Positions 1 to 7,314 of a stretch of 17,499 bases of DNA are shown one piece after another. This stretch comes from an uncultured Bacillota bacterium (lineage in GTDB: Bacteria; Bacillota; Limnochordia; Limnochordales; ZCTH02-B6): contig CALFSR010000182.1 in the NCBI GenBank assembly GCA_937916565.1, positions 1 through 17,499 on the forward strand. The letters are read 5' to 3'. The position numbers were made by a program, and so were the translations under genes. Numbering within the stretch: the stretch's first letter is position 1; each line of letters opens with the position of its first letter. The notes beneath the pieces were generated by a model. That model did no database searches, was not told the DNA's origin, and was given only the letters and a program-made list of their open reading frames with translations.

Positions 1-79
1 GGGCGGCCGCTTCCATTCTCAAGCCACGAACCGTCGCCGGCCAAAGACACGATGGCTGGTCCAGACGCCGTCGCCGGCC

Positions 80-526
80 TTAGGAGTCCTCCACGCGGCC
101 GGCGATGTCTTCGACGATGATCGTTCCGACCATGCCCATCAGCTGGTGCGCGCTGACGGTACATAAGATTGAGTACTCACCCGGCTCGGTGAACAAGAAG
201 CTCCACTCCTCGCCCGGCTGCAGGATCGGCGACTCGAACAGCCCCGGCTGCGTGCCCACCTTGGGGCTCGAGCCGTGGACGACGTTGTGGGGCCGGTCGT
301 CCTCGTTGGCAAACACGACCATCGTCCCGGGACGGATCCGCACCACGTCCGGCACGTAGCGCAAGTTGCGCATGACTACCGTCACCGTTTCGACGGGTTC
401 GGCGCCGGGCGCGACAGCGGTCTCCGCGGGCCGCTGCAGCGACTGGTCCGCATCAAGGAAACCGGCGAACAAGACCACGACGATGGCCGCCATGGTCACC
501 AGCCGGGCGAGGGGGGTCAGCAACAC
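80..526 (-). CDS. Membrane-anchored cupredoxin (type I copper) domain protein
   Basis: This is a 148-residue exported blue-copper protein, probably an electron carrier or copper-binding protein on the outer face of the membrane. Residues 5-24 form a hydrophobic signal/anchor helix. After a short linker a single cupredoxin domain spans about residues 47-139. Candidate copper ligands are His80 (in DRPHNV), Cys122, His127 and Met132 (in CTVSAHQLMGM). The Cys-x4-His-x4-Met spacing resembles that of rusticyanin rather than the Cys-x2-His of plastocyanin. The start is GTG at 526, chosen because AAGGAG (533-538 on the complement) lies 6 nt upstream. There is no lipobox cysteine, so the helix may stay as an anchor or be cleaved. 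The gene stands alone and is divergent from the ECF gene. The redox partner cannot be told from the window. The fold is well supported; the role is inferred. Confidence 0.88.
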   Translation of the reverse strand: MLLTPLARLVTMAAIVVVLFAGFLDADQSLQRPAETAVAPGAEPVETVTVVMRNLRYVPDVVRIRPGTMVVFANEDDRPHNVVHGSSPKVGTQPGLFESPILQPGEEWSFLFTEPGEYSILCTVSAHQLMGMVGTIIVEDIAGRVEDS

Positions 527-570
527 CGTTCACTCCTTGAGAGGCAGTCTAACAAAGGCCCGTCTGGCCT

Positions 571-611
571 CGGGAGGTACGGACCTCCCGCAAAAAAGGG
601 ACAAATGTCCC
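571..611. promoter_or_regulatory. Two adjacent palindromes between cupredoxin and ECF genes
   Basis: The first inverted repeat is CGGGAGGT/ACCTCCCG (571-578 and 583-590) with a 4-nt spacer. The second is GGGACA-AA-TGTCCC (598-611). They are separated by a C and a run of six A (592-597). Read on the minus strand, the second repeat is followed by six T, so it could act as a weak intrinsic terminator guarding the cupredoxin gene. Alternatively either repeat may be a repressor operator. The rest of the 527-784 gap holds no gene that I can support. Confidence 0.45.
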
Positions 612-784
612 ACGACGCCGCAGGGAAATCGGTGGTGCCGGCAAGGCGCGCCGCGACAGCGCTCCCGCCGCCGGGCTCGCCCAAAGCGCCCGGCGGGCTC
701 CTGCGGCCTTCGCACCCACAATGCAGGGAATCCCCATCGACTTACGAAGATTATTTGGATACACCCTATGGAGGTGTTGCCGGC

Positions 785-1345
785 ATGTCCACGCACAAGC
801 CCGGGCCTGCGACGGTCTCTCCCGCCCAGCGGATCGCGTATCCGGCCCTCGGAGCGGCGCTGGTCACCGTCGCGACCATCTTCATCCAGATCCCGATGCC
901 CGCCGGGCAAGGCTACGCGAACCTCGGCGACGGCGTCATCTTTATCCTGGCCGCCCTCTTTGGTCCCCTCGTGGGGGCAGCCGCCGGCGGCATCGGCTCC
1001 GCCCTGGCGGACGTCCTCACCGGCTACGCGGTGTGGGCGCCGTTCACCCTGATTATCAAGGGCCTGGAGGGCTGGATCGCAGCCAGGCTCGTCCACGAGA
1101 CGTTCCGCGCCCGGGGCTTGACGCCGCCGGTGCTGCTCGGATTCGTCGCGGCCGCCCTGTGGATGATGGCCGGCTACTTCCTGGCCGGTGCGCTCCTGGC
1201 CGGCAGCTGGGAAGCGGCGGTCGTCGGCCTCCCCTTCAACGCCCTGCAAGGCGGCGTGAGCCTGGCCGCGGCGTCGGCGCTGCTTGGCACCTTGCGGGCG
1301 GCCCTCCGGGGCACGGCCCACTCAAAGCGCCCGACGGCCGGGTGA
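785..1345 (+). CDS. ECF transporter S component (substrate-binding membrane protein)
   Basis: This is a 186-residue integral membrane protein of the energy-coupling-factor transporter S-component type. It would bind a small vitamin-like substrate and work with a shared EcfA/EcfA'/EcfT module. About five hydrophobic segments are visible (roughly residues 20-38, 50-66, 68-100, 115-140 and 145-172). Family-like motifs are NLGDG (47-51), GSALAD (71-76), WAPFTLIIKGLEG (84-96) and FNALQGG (151-157), which resemble the ECF S-component family PF07155. The ATG at 785 is chosen because GGAGGTG (770-776) lies 8 nt upstream; the longer upstream reading frame has no such support. No ECF ATPase or EcfT gene lies in the window, so it is likely a group II S component that uses a module encoded elsewhere. 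I saw no recognisable riboswitch upstream, so the substrate stays unassigned. Confidence 0.85.
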   Translation: MSTHKPGPATVSPAQRIAYPALGAALVTVATIFIQIPMPAGQGYANLGDGVIFILAALFGPLVGAAAGGIGSALADVLTGYAVWAPFTLIIKGLEGWIAARLVHETFRARGLTPPVLLGFVAAALWMMAGYFLAGALLAGSWEAAVVGLPFNALQGGVSLAAASALLGTLRAALRGTAHSKRPTAG

Positions 1346-1354
1346 GACCAGGCA

Positions 1355-1390
1355 CCCGTGGGGGTTTGAGTGGCCTTGAACCCCCAAGGG
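1355..1390 (+). terminator. Strong hairpin after ECF gene, no T-tract
   Basis: Inverted repeat 1355-1366 / 1379-1390: GGGGGTT pairs with AACCCCC around a 12-nt loop, and the stem extends outward through T-A and CCC/GGG past one mismatch. It begins 10 nt after the ECF stop codon. It is not followed by a run of T, so it may be a weak terminator, an mRNA-stabilising hairpin, or part of the leader of the downstream peptidase gene. Confidence 0.4.
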
Positions 1391-1503
1391 AAGGAACAGC
1401 GCCGCGGGCTCGGGAATGGTTGCATGGGACGCGCCGGTCCCGGCCCGCCCGGCGTCCGGCCGTTTCCGACCAGCAGCGCTTTTATGGAAAGGATGTGTGC
1501 GCC

Positions 1504-3576
1504 GTGGTGACCTCCACATCGCGCCGGTGTGCGGCCGGCCGGGGGTTTGGTATGGTCCTCGGGGCCATGCTGCCGGCCCTTTTTGTCGTCCTGCTCCTGG
1601 TCCCGCTCACACTGGCAGCCGCCGACGACGATGTGCCGCTGATCCCGCGCGAGCTTCTGTTTGGCAACCCCGAGCGGGCGGCCGTGCGCATCAGCCCGGA
1701 CGGCAAGTACATCAGCTTCCTGGCGCCCAGCGAAGGCGTGCTCAACGTCTGGGTCGGTCCGCTGGACGACCCGGCCGCGGCCCGGCCGGTGACCCACGAC
1801 CGGGGCCGCGGGATCCTGTCGTATGACTGGACGTACCTGGACGATTACCTCGTCTACGCCCAGGATACGGGCGGGGATGAGAACTGGAAGATCTACAGCG
1901 TCAACGTGGCCACCGGCGAAACGCGCCTTTTGACGCCTGCCGAGGGCGTGGCGGCCTTGGTCTGGGCGGTTTCCCCGCGCCATCCCGAGGAAATCGTCGT
2001 CGGCCTCAACGACCGCATCCCGATGTTCCATGACCTGTACCGGATCAACCTGCGCACGGGCGAGCGGGAGCTCCTCTTCTTAAGCGAAGGCGAGTTCAAC
2101 TACGTCCTCGACCTGGACTACAACGTCCGCTTCCGCGCCTTCGTCACGCCCGACGGCGGGACGTTGGTGCTGCAAGAGGTCGCCGGACAATGGCAGCCTT
2201 TTGCCGTCATCCCCATGGAGGACAGCCTGACGACCGCCGTGATCGCCCTGGACGCCAGCGGCCGGTACGTGTACATGACCGACAGCCGCGGGCGGGACAC
2301 GGCCGCGCTGGTCCGGGTCGACCTGGAGACGGGCGCCGCCGAGGTGCTCTACGAAGACCCTCGAGCCGACATCGGCAACGCGATCGTCCACCCGGTGGAA
2401 GGCATCCCGCAAGCCGCCGGATCCATCTACGAGCGGTGGACGTGGACCGTGCTGGATGAGCGCATCGCCGCCGACATGGAGTTCCTGCTGGGCGTGGCCG
2501 ACGGCAACCTCGAAGTGCTCAGCCGCACCAACGACGACCGCACGTGGCTCGTCGCCTATGAGGTAGACGACGGCCCCGTCCGCTACTACCGCTACGACCG
2601 GGACGCCCGGCAGGCGACGTTCCTCTTTACCAACCGGCCGGCGCTTGAGGGGTACACCCTTGCCCGCATGCACCCCGTGATCATCCGGTCCCGGGACGGC
2701 CTCAACCTGGTGAGCTACCTGAGCCTGCCGCCGTGGCATGAGCCCGAGTCCGGCCTCACGCCCGCAGAGCCCCTGCCGATGGTCCTGGAAGTCCACGGCG
2801 GCCCGTGGGCCCGGGACTACTGGGGCTATTACCCCGTCCACCAGTGGCTGGCCAACCGGGGCTACGCGGTGCTCAGCGTCAACTTCCGCGGCTCCACCGG
2901 CTTCGGCAAGGCGTTCCTCAACGCCGGAAACCGCGAGTGGGGCGCCAAGATGCACGACGACCTGGTGGATGCGGTCCGGTGGGCCATCGACAACGGCATC
3001 GCGGACCCGGACAAGATCTGCATCACCGGCGCCAGCTACGGCGGTTACGCGGTGCTCGCGGGGCTCACCTTTACGCCCGACCTGTTCGCCTGCGGCGTGG
3101 ACATCGTCGGCCCCTCCAACTTGGTGACGCTCCTCGAATCCATCCCCCCCTACTGGGAGCCCCAGGTGGAGCAGCTCGTCAGCCGGGTGGGCGAGCACCG
3201 CACGCCGGAAGGCCGCGAGTTCCTGCTCTCCCGCTCGCCGCTGACGTATGCGGACCGGATCCGCCGGCCGCTGCTCATCGCCCAGGGCGCCAACGACCCG
3301 CGGGTCAAGCAGCAGGAGTCGGAACAGATCGTGGCGGCCATGCAGGCCCACGGCATCCCGGTCACCTACGTGCTGTACCCCGATGAGGGCCATGGATTCG
3401 TGAGCGAGCCAAACCGGATGTCGTTCTACGCCGTCCAGGAAGCCTTTCTCCACCAGCAGCTGGGCGGCCGCTTCGAGCCCATCGGCGACGACCTGGCTGG
3501 GTCTTCCATCACCGTCCCGGTCGGCGCCGAGCACGTGGAGGGCCTCGCCGAAGCTCTCGCACGGCTTGAGCGGTAG
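1504..3576 (+). CDS. Exported S9 family peptidase (prolyl oligopeptidase / acylaminoacyl-peptidase type)
   Basis: This 690-residue serine peptidase probably cleaves short peptides outside the membrane. An N-terminal signal (basic region 7-13, hydrophobic core about 17-38 ending LTLAAADDD) is followed by a beta-propeller region of about 45-400; ISPDGKYISF near residue 60 is a TolB/WD40-like repeat motif. An alpha/beta-hydrolase domain covers about 420-665. The triad is clear: Ser511 in GASYGGYA, Asp598 in GANDPRV and His630 in DEGHGF. The tail after about residue 660 is short and probably not catalytic. The start is GTG 1504, with GAAAGGATG just upstream. An in-frame ATG at 1552 would remove the basic N-region and is less attractive. 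The reading frame remains open far upstream (to 721), but that stretch overlaps the ECF gene and looks non-coding. The gene appears monocistronic, ending in the terminator at 3587. Confidence 0.92.
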   Translation: MVTSTSRRCAAGRGFGMVLGAMLPALFVVLLLVPLTLAAADDDVPLIPRELLFGNPERAAVRISPDGKYISFLAPSEGVLNVWVGPLDDPAAARPVTHDRGRGILSYDWTYLDDYLVYAQDTGGDENWKIYSVNVATGETRLLTPAEGVAALVWAVSPRHPEEIVVGLNDRIPMFHDLYRINLRTGERELLFLSEGEFNYVLDLDYNVRFRAFVTPDGGTLVLQEVAGQWQPFAVIPMEDSLTTAVIALDASGRYVYMTDSRGRDTAALVRVDLETGAAEVLYEDPRADIGNAIVHPVEGIPQAAGSIYERWTWTVLDERIAADMEFLLGVADGNLEVLSRTNDDRTWLVAYEVDDGPVRYYRYDRDARQATFLFTNRPALEGYTLARMHPVIIRSRDGLNLVSYLSLPPWHEPESGLTPAEPLPMVLEVHGGPWARDYWGYYPVHQWLANRGYAVLSVNFRGSTGFGKAFLNAGNREWGAKMHDDLVDAVRWAIDNGIADPDKICITGASYGGYAVLAGLTFTPDLFACGVDIVGPSNLVTLLESIPPYWEPQVEQLVSRVGEHRTPEGREFLLSRSPLTYADRIRRPLLIAQGANDPRVKQQESEQIVAAMQAHGIPVTYVLYPDEGHGFVSEPNRMSFYAVQEAFLHQQLGGRFEPIGDDLAGSSITVPVGAEHVEGLAEALARLER

Positions 3577-3586
3577 ACGGAAACCT

Positions 3587-3634
3587 GCGGCGCCCGCTAT
3601 TGCCGAGCGGCGGGCGCCGCTTCGCTTTTCTTTT
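3587..3634 (+). terminator. Intrinsic terminator of the S9 peptidase gene
   Basis: A perfect 11-bp GC stem, GCGGCGCCCGC (3587-3597) with GCGGGCGCCGC (3610-3620), has a 12-nt loop and is followed by the T-rich tract TTCGCTTTTCTTTT. It lies 10 nt after the peptidase stop codon. The stretch from here to 3825 contains no gene that I can support, only GC-rich inverted repeats such as GCCGCC/GGCGGC near 3658-3682. Confidence 0.9.
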
Positions 3635-3825
3635 GCCCGCCCGGTGGGTCAGCCCGGCCGCCTGCCGGAATCCCGGCGGCCTGTTCCCGGCGGGTATTGG
3701 CAACTTCTTCCTCTATTTCCAACACCCCCCTCCCCCGCCGCGGAGGATTGCCGCTCCGCCCGTTCGAACCTTTCAGGAAGGCGCCGGCTTGAGAGGGACG
3801 GCGCGCCGCGACTCAGGACGAACGG

Positions 3826-3833
3826 AAAGGAGG
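3826..3833 (+). promoter_or_regulatory. Consensus Shine-Dalgarno for the 21-residue gene
   Basis: AAAGGAGG is a full match to the 16S anti-Shine-Dalgarno and lies 6 nt before the GTG at 3840. It is one of the best ribosome-binding sites in the window and is the main reason for calling the very short gene that follows. Confidence 0.75.
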
Positions 3834-3839
3834 GTGCCT

Positions 3840-3905
3840 GTGCTTGAGCTGATCGGCTTTATCGTCGTCCTGTGGTTTTTGTGGGACAAGATCATGCCCA
3901 AGTGA
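3840..3905 (+). CDS. Putative 21-residue single-pass membrane micro-protein
   Basis: This very short reading frame starts with GTG and ends TGA at 3903-3905. The peptide starts MLELIGF, carries an uninterrupted hydrophobic and aromatic core (IVVLWFLW, about residues 5-15) and ends with the charged tail DKIMPK. That is the pattern of a one-helix membrane micro-protein. The evidence is the perfect Shine-Dalgarno 6 nt upstream, the coherent transmembrane character and the isolated position between a terminator and the LysM gene. The function is unknown. It could act as a regulator or small subunit of a membrane complex, or as a leader peptide for the gene at 4011, 105 nt downstream. I recognise no family. 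A spurious reading frame is possible at this length, but the ribosome-binding site makes chance less likely. Confidence 0.6.
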   Translation: MLELIGFIVVLWFLWDKIMPK

Positions 3906-4010
3906 CAACCGCACGGGCCGCGCCAAGCGAAAGGCCGGGGGGCAGGAAAGGGCACGGGCCGTGCGGAAACTCGGGGTAACGTATCGTGAAGGAGGCCGCT
4001 CGGGGACAGG

Positions 4011-4814
4011 ATGGTGCGCGCGGGCGTCCTGTTGTTGATGATCTTGGCCGTGCTGCTGGCGGGCGGCCCCGGTTCGCCTGCCGCCGAGCGGACGTTGGCG
4101 CAGGACCAAGCCTTCTCCGGTTCCGCCCCGGGGCAAGCCGTCCCGGCCGTCCACCAGCCGACCGTACAGGACCTTTGGCAAGTGCAGGCCGTCCTCCGGG
4201 CGCTGGGGATGTACGACGGGTCCCTGACGGGGGCCTTTGACGCGGCCACGAGCGCCGCCCTGGAGCGGCTGCAGCGTCGCTACGGCCTGCGGCCGACCGG
4301 CGTTCTCGACCAGGATACTCTGGCCTTCTTGGGCGGTCCCGCCGACCTTCTGGACCGGCAGGCGCGTTTTCTGTACACCGTCCAGCCGGGCGACACGTTG
4401 TCGGAGCTCGCGGTGCGCTTTGGCGTATCCGTACCCCGCATCTTGCGCTACAACCCCAACGTCTCGTCCGCGAACCGCATCTACGTCGGCCATCAGCTGG
4501 TCATTCCGGTGGAGTTTCCCATGCCGGCCCAGTACGAGGTGCTCCGGGTGCAGGTGCTGCCCGAGCGGTTTCTCGGCTCCTATCTCGTCAACGTGGCGTT
4601 TGCCGACGCGGACCGGTTGGCCGACGACCTGGCGACCTTGCTGCGCCAGAAGGGCTTTGAGGTGCAGTACGAACACCGGGCGCTGGACGGGATCACGGTC
4701 CGCAACCAAAGCATCGGCCTAGGTCGCATCACCTTTAGCCCCTACCGCTCCGAATCCCTCACCCGGGTAGACGTGGGGCTGCTTGTGGCCAGCGGCGACG
4801 CCGCAAACCTATAA
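4011..4814 (+). CDS. Secreted peptidoglycan-binding / LysM protein with unassigned C-terminal domain
   Basis: This 267-residue exported protein is expected to sit on the cell wall. The signal peptide covers residues 1-25 (hydrophobic core VLLLMILAVLLAG, AXA-like site near PAAE). A PG_binding_1-like domain spans about 51-107 (LRALGMYDGSLTGAFDAAT, LQRRYGL, TGVLDQDTLAFL). A LysM domain spans about 121-166 (YTVQPGDTLSELAVRFGV, NPN, IYVGHQLVIP). Residues 172-267 form a further region of alternating strands and one helix (DRLADDLATLLRQKGFEVQ) that I cannot assign; no catalytic residues are evident, so it need not be a hydrolase. The start is ATG 4011. AAGGAGG (3989-3995) lies a long 15 nt upstream and GGGGACAGG abuts the codon, so the start is less certain; the signal peptide supports it. 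It converges on the response regulator gene with only 14 nt between stops. Confidence 0.85.
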   Translation: MVRAGVLLLMILAVLLAGGPGSPAAERTLAQDQAFSGSAPGQAVPAVHQPTVQDLWQVQAVLRALGMYDGSLTGAFDAATSAALERLQRRYGLRPTGVLDQDTLAFLGGPADLLDRQARFLYTVQPGDTLSELAVRFGVSVPRILRYNPNVSSANRIYVGHQLVIPVEFPMPAQYEVLRVQVLPERFLGSYLVNVAFADADRLADDLATLLRQKGFEVQYEHRALDGITVRNQSIGLGRITFSPYRSESLTRVDVGLLVASGDAANL

Positions 4815-4828
4815 CAGCGGCCCCGGCG

Positions 4829-5512
4829 TCATCCGTCGACGACGAGCTTGTAGCCAAACCCCCGCACCGTCTGGATGAGGCCAGCTCCCTCCCGCTCGGC
4901 TTCGAGCTTGCTGCGCAGGAAGTAGATGTACTTTTTGACGTCCTCGGCCGAACCGTCATGCACCCGCTCCGGCCACACCGCCTGCAAAATCTCCTGGGTG
5001 GAAAACACCCGCCCGGGCCTGGACGCCAGGAGCCGCAGCAGCTCGTACTCCTTGGGGGAGAGCGCGACCGGCCGTCCGGCTAGGCGCACTTCCTTGGCCT
5101 CGTCATCTACGACCAAGGGCCCTACCGCGATGACGCTGCCTGAGGTCTTGGCCTGCGCCCGCCGCATCACGGCGCGAATGCGGGCGTCGATCTCTTTGAG
5201 GTCGAAAGGCTTGGTGACGTAGTCGTCGGCACCTTCCGTGAGACCTCGCACCTTGTCGTCGGTGCTGTTGTTGATGGTCAGCATGATGACGGGTACCGAG
5301 CTCAAGCTGCGGATCTCCCGGAGGACGCTCCAGCCGTCCATGTGCGGCATGTTGACGTCGAGCAGCACCAGGTCCGGATCGTGGGCCAGGAAGCTGTGCA
5401 AAGCCTCCCGGCCGTCGGCGGCCGGAAGCGTCTCAAAGCCTTTGGCCGTCAGAAATTTAGACAAAAGCCGCAGCGCCGACGGATCATCTTCGGCGATCAG
5501 GATCTTGGTCAC
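4829..5512 (-). CDS. OmpR/PhoB-family response regulator
   Basis: This 227-residue two-component regulator has a receiver domain (about 1-120) and a winged-helix DNA-binding domain (about 128-225). Receiver residues are in place: acidic pair Asp9/Asp10 (ILIAEDD), phospho-acceptor Asp52 (LLDVNMP), Thr79 and Lys101 (TKPFD). The output domain shows LSPKEYELLRLLASRPGRVF and a C-terminal TVRGFGYKL wing, as in Trans_reg_C. The start is GTG 5512: AGGAGG (complement of 5522-5527) lies 9 nt upstream and the codon overlaps the kinase stop as GTGA. An upstream reading of 17 extra residues lacks such support. The gene is translated together with the kinase gene immediately before it. Its target genes cannot be read from the window. 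No terminator is visible in the 14 nt before the convergent LysM gene. Confidence 0.93.
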   Translation of the reverse strand: MTKILIAEDDPSALRLLSKFLTAKGFETLPAADGREALHSFLAHDPDLVLLDVNMPHMDGWSVLREIRSLSSVPVIMLTINNSTDDKVRGLTEGADDYVTKPFDLKEIDARIRAVMRRAQAKTSGSVIAVGPLVVDDEAKEVRLAGRPVALSPKEYELLRLLASRPGRVFSTQEILQAVWPERVHDGSAEDVKKYIYFLRSKLEAEREGAGLIQTVRGFGYKLVVDG

Positions 5513-7314
5513 CGCCGCCAACCTCCTCGCGCTGACAATATCTTGAGATAGCGCTCGCGCCACGCCTTGGTCTCCGCGAGCGCCCGGGCCACCGGCGACT
5601 TGGCCGCGGCCGGTGGGGCCGGCACCGGCGCGCCGGGAGCGGCCTGCGGCGCGTTCGTGCGGGCGGGCGCGAGCCCCGCCGGCAGCGCCCCGGGCGTCGC
5701 CCCGGCACCGCCGGGCAACCCGGATCCGGCTCCTGCGCCCACCGTCGCCGCCCCTGGCGCCGCCCCTTCGCCTTCCTGCGGCACGGCGCCGGCGGGCGGG
5801 TCTCCGGGCAGGGTGACCACAAAACAGGCGCCGCCGCCGGGTGCCTCCTCCACGGTTACGTCGCCGCCGTGGGCCCGGGCGTAGCGGCGCACCACGGCAA
5901 GGCCGAGCCCGAGGCCTTTATGCTCGCCCGCCTCGTCCTTATGCAGCCGCTCAAACGGTTCAAACACCCGCTCCCGGTCTTCGGGCGCGATCCCTGGCCC
6001 GCTGTCGATAACGGAAATGCGCACCCCGCCCTCGGCCGGCTGCTCGACCCGCACCGCAACCCGGCCTTCCGGCGTGTACTTCACCGCGTTGTGCAACAGG
6101 TTGATCAGGATCTGCTTGATCTTGGTCTCATCCGCTTGGACGGTTTCCACGCCCCCCGGTTCAACGACCAGGTCAAGCCCTTTGCGCTGGGCCAGCGGCC
6201 GCACGTAATCCATGGCTTGGGTGACGATGGCGGGCAGCGCCACCGCGGTCACGTGCACCCGGTCGGTGCCGGAGGCATTGAAGTTGAGGATGTTGTCAAT
6301 GAGCGACAGCAGGTGATTGCCGGCGGCCAGCACCGCGTGGATGTCGGCTCGCTGCTCCGCGGTCAGCGGCCCGTCGACGCCCTCCAGGAGCAGCTGGCAG
6401 TAGCCCCGCACGCTGTGCAGGGGCGTCTTAAGCTCATGCCCGATCATGGCCAGAAACTCCGACTTGGCCCGGTAAGCGGTGCTCAGCTCCGCATTGACCC
6501 GCTGCAGCTCATCGTTGCGGCGGGCGATCTCCTCCGCCATCCGGTTAAAGGCGCGGGCCAAGTCTTGCAGCTCCTGCGATCCTTGGATGGAAACCCGGGC
6601 GCCAAAGTCGCCCGCGCCCAGGCGCCGGATGGACGCCATGACCCGCTCAAGGGGCTTTAAGATGGCCGAATAGAGGCCAAAGGCCAGCGCCGCGCCGAAG
6701 GCGGTAAAGAGGCCCGTCAAGCCCATCATCACCGCCCAGTTTTGCCGCACCTTCTCCTGTACCACTTCCAAGGAAACGCCGAGGCGGACGTAACTTGGGC
6801 TCGGCTCGCCGGGCAGCATGCGCACGAGGTCCAAGTGCAGGTAGCGGTCGGTCAGAAGCTCCCTCAGCGCCGGCAGCGAGGCCGGGTCGGTTTCCACGGG
6901 GAAAAGGAGCGCCGGCGTCAACGCCGACTCGGTCACGACGCGGCCCGCCCGCACGACCTGCGCGTACAGCACGTCGCCGATGGCCATCCGGTGGGTCAGC
7001 ATGTTGAGGCTGAGCTCGCGCTCAAGGGGATCGATGATGCTCATCAGGCGCACGGCTTCGCCGGCCAACTCCGCGACGAGCTGCTCGCCCCGGGTGACCA
7101 GCTGCTCCCGCAAGTCCACGGTGGAACGGTACGTGGCCACCGCCGCGAGGGTCAAGGACAACAGCCCGCTGAAGGCCACCATGGCCATGATAAACGTGAC
7201 TTTTAACGGCCTTGGCCGAAAAGGCTTCGGATACAGCCGCTCCCGCATGCGCGCCCGCTCTCCCGCCCGCCGGCGCCGCGGCACGACCGCCACCGGCGGC
7301 CGGCGTTGTCGCAT
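5509..7314 (-). CDS. Membrane sensor histidine kinase with low-complexity C-terminal tail
   Basis: This 601-residue sensor kinase is the probable partner of the response regulator that follows. It has a basic N-terminus (1-37), transmembrane helix 1 (about 38-62), an extracytoplasmic sensor region (about 63-190), transmembrane helix 2 (about 192-217), a HAMP domain (about 218-270) and a HisKA domain with the H-box His293 (FLAMIGHELKTP). The HATPase domain spans about 392-503 with N-box NLLHNAVKYTP, G1 DSGPGIAP and G2 KGLGLGLAVV. After the ATPase there is a tail: roughly 65 residues almost wholly of Ala, Pro and Gly (about 505-571), then a charged helix-like end (SPVARALAETKAWRERYLKI). ATG 7314 is chosen over an earlier open frame because GGGGAGA (7321-7327, complement) lies 6 nt upstream. 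The stop overlaps the regulator start (GTGA). The signal sensed is unknown. Confidence 0.93.
   Translation of the reverse strand: MRQRRPPVAVVPRRRRAGERARMRERLYPKPFRPRPLKVTFIMAMVAFSGLLSLTLAAVATYRSTVDLREQLVTRGEQLVAELAGEAVRLMSIIDPLERELSLNMLTHRMAIGDVLYAQVVRAGRVVTESALTPALLFPVETDPASLPALRELLTDRYLHLDLVRMLPGEPSPSYVRLGVSLEVVQEKVRQNWAVMMGLTGLFTAFGAALAFGLYSAILKPLERVMASIRRLGAGDFGARVSIQGSQELQDLARAFNRMAEEIARRNDELQRVNAELSTAYRAKSEFLAMIGHELKTPLHSVRGYCQLLLEGVDGPLTAEQRADIHAVLAAGNHLLSLIDNILNFNASGTDRVHVTAVALPAIVTQAMDYVRPLAQRKGLDLVVEPGGVETVQADETKIKQILINLLHNAVKYTPEGRVAVRVEQPAEGGVRISVIDSGPGIAPEDRERVFEPFERLHKDEAGEHKGLGLGLAVVRRYARAHGGDVTVEEAPGGGACFVVTLPGDPPAGAVPQEGEGAAPGAATVGAGAGSGLPGGAGATPGALPAGLAPARTNAPQAAPGAPVPAPPAAAKSPVARALAETKAWRERYLKILSARGGWRR

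Noticed and set aside
721..1503. Long upstream extension of the S9 peptidase reading frame
   Set aside because: It overlaps the ECF gene in another frame, is Arg/Pro-rich with no domain, and the signal peptide with a ribosome site marks a start at 1504.
2080..3534. 484-codon open frame antisense to the S9 peptidase
   Set aside because: It is an open frame produced by high-GC codon use on the opposite strand; it has no motifs and the sense frame holds a complete catalytic triad.
3909..3966. CCGCACGG / CCGTGCGG inverted repeat after the micro-gene as a terminator
   Set aside because: The arms are over 40 nt apart and no T run follows.
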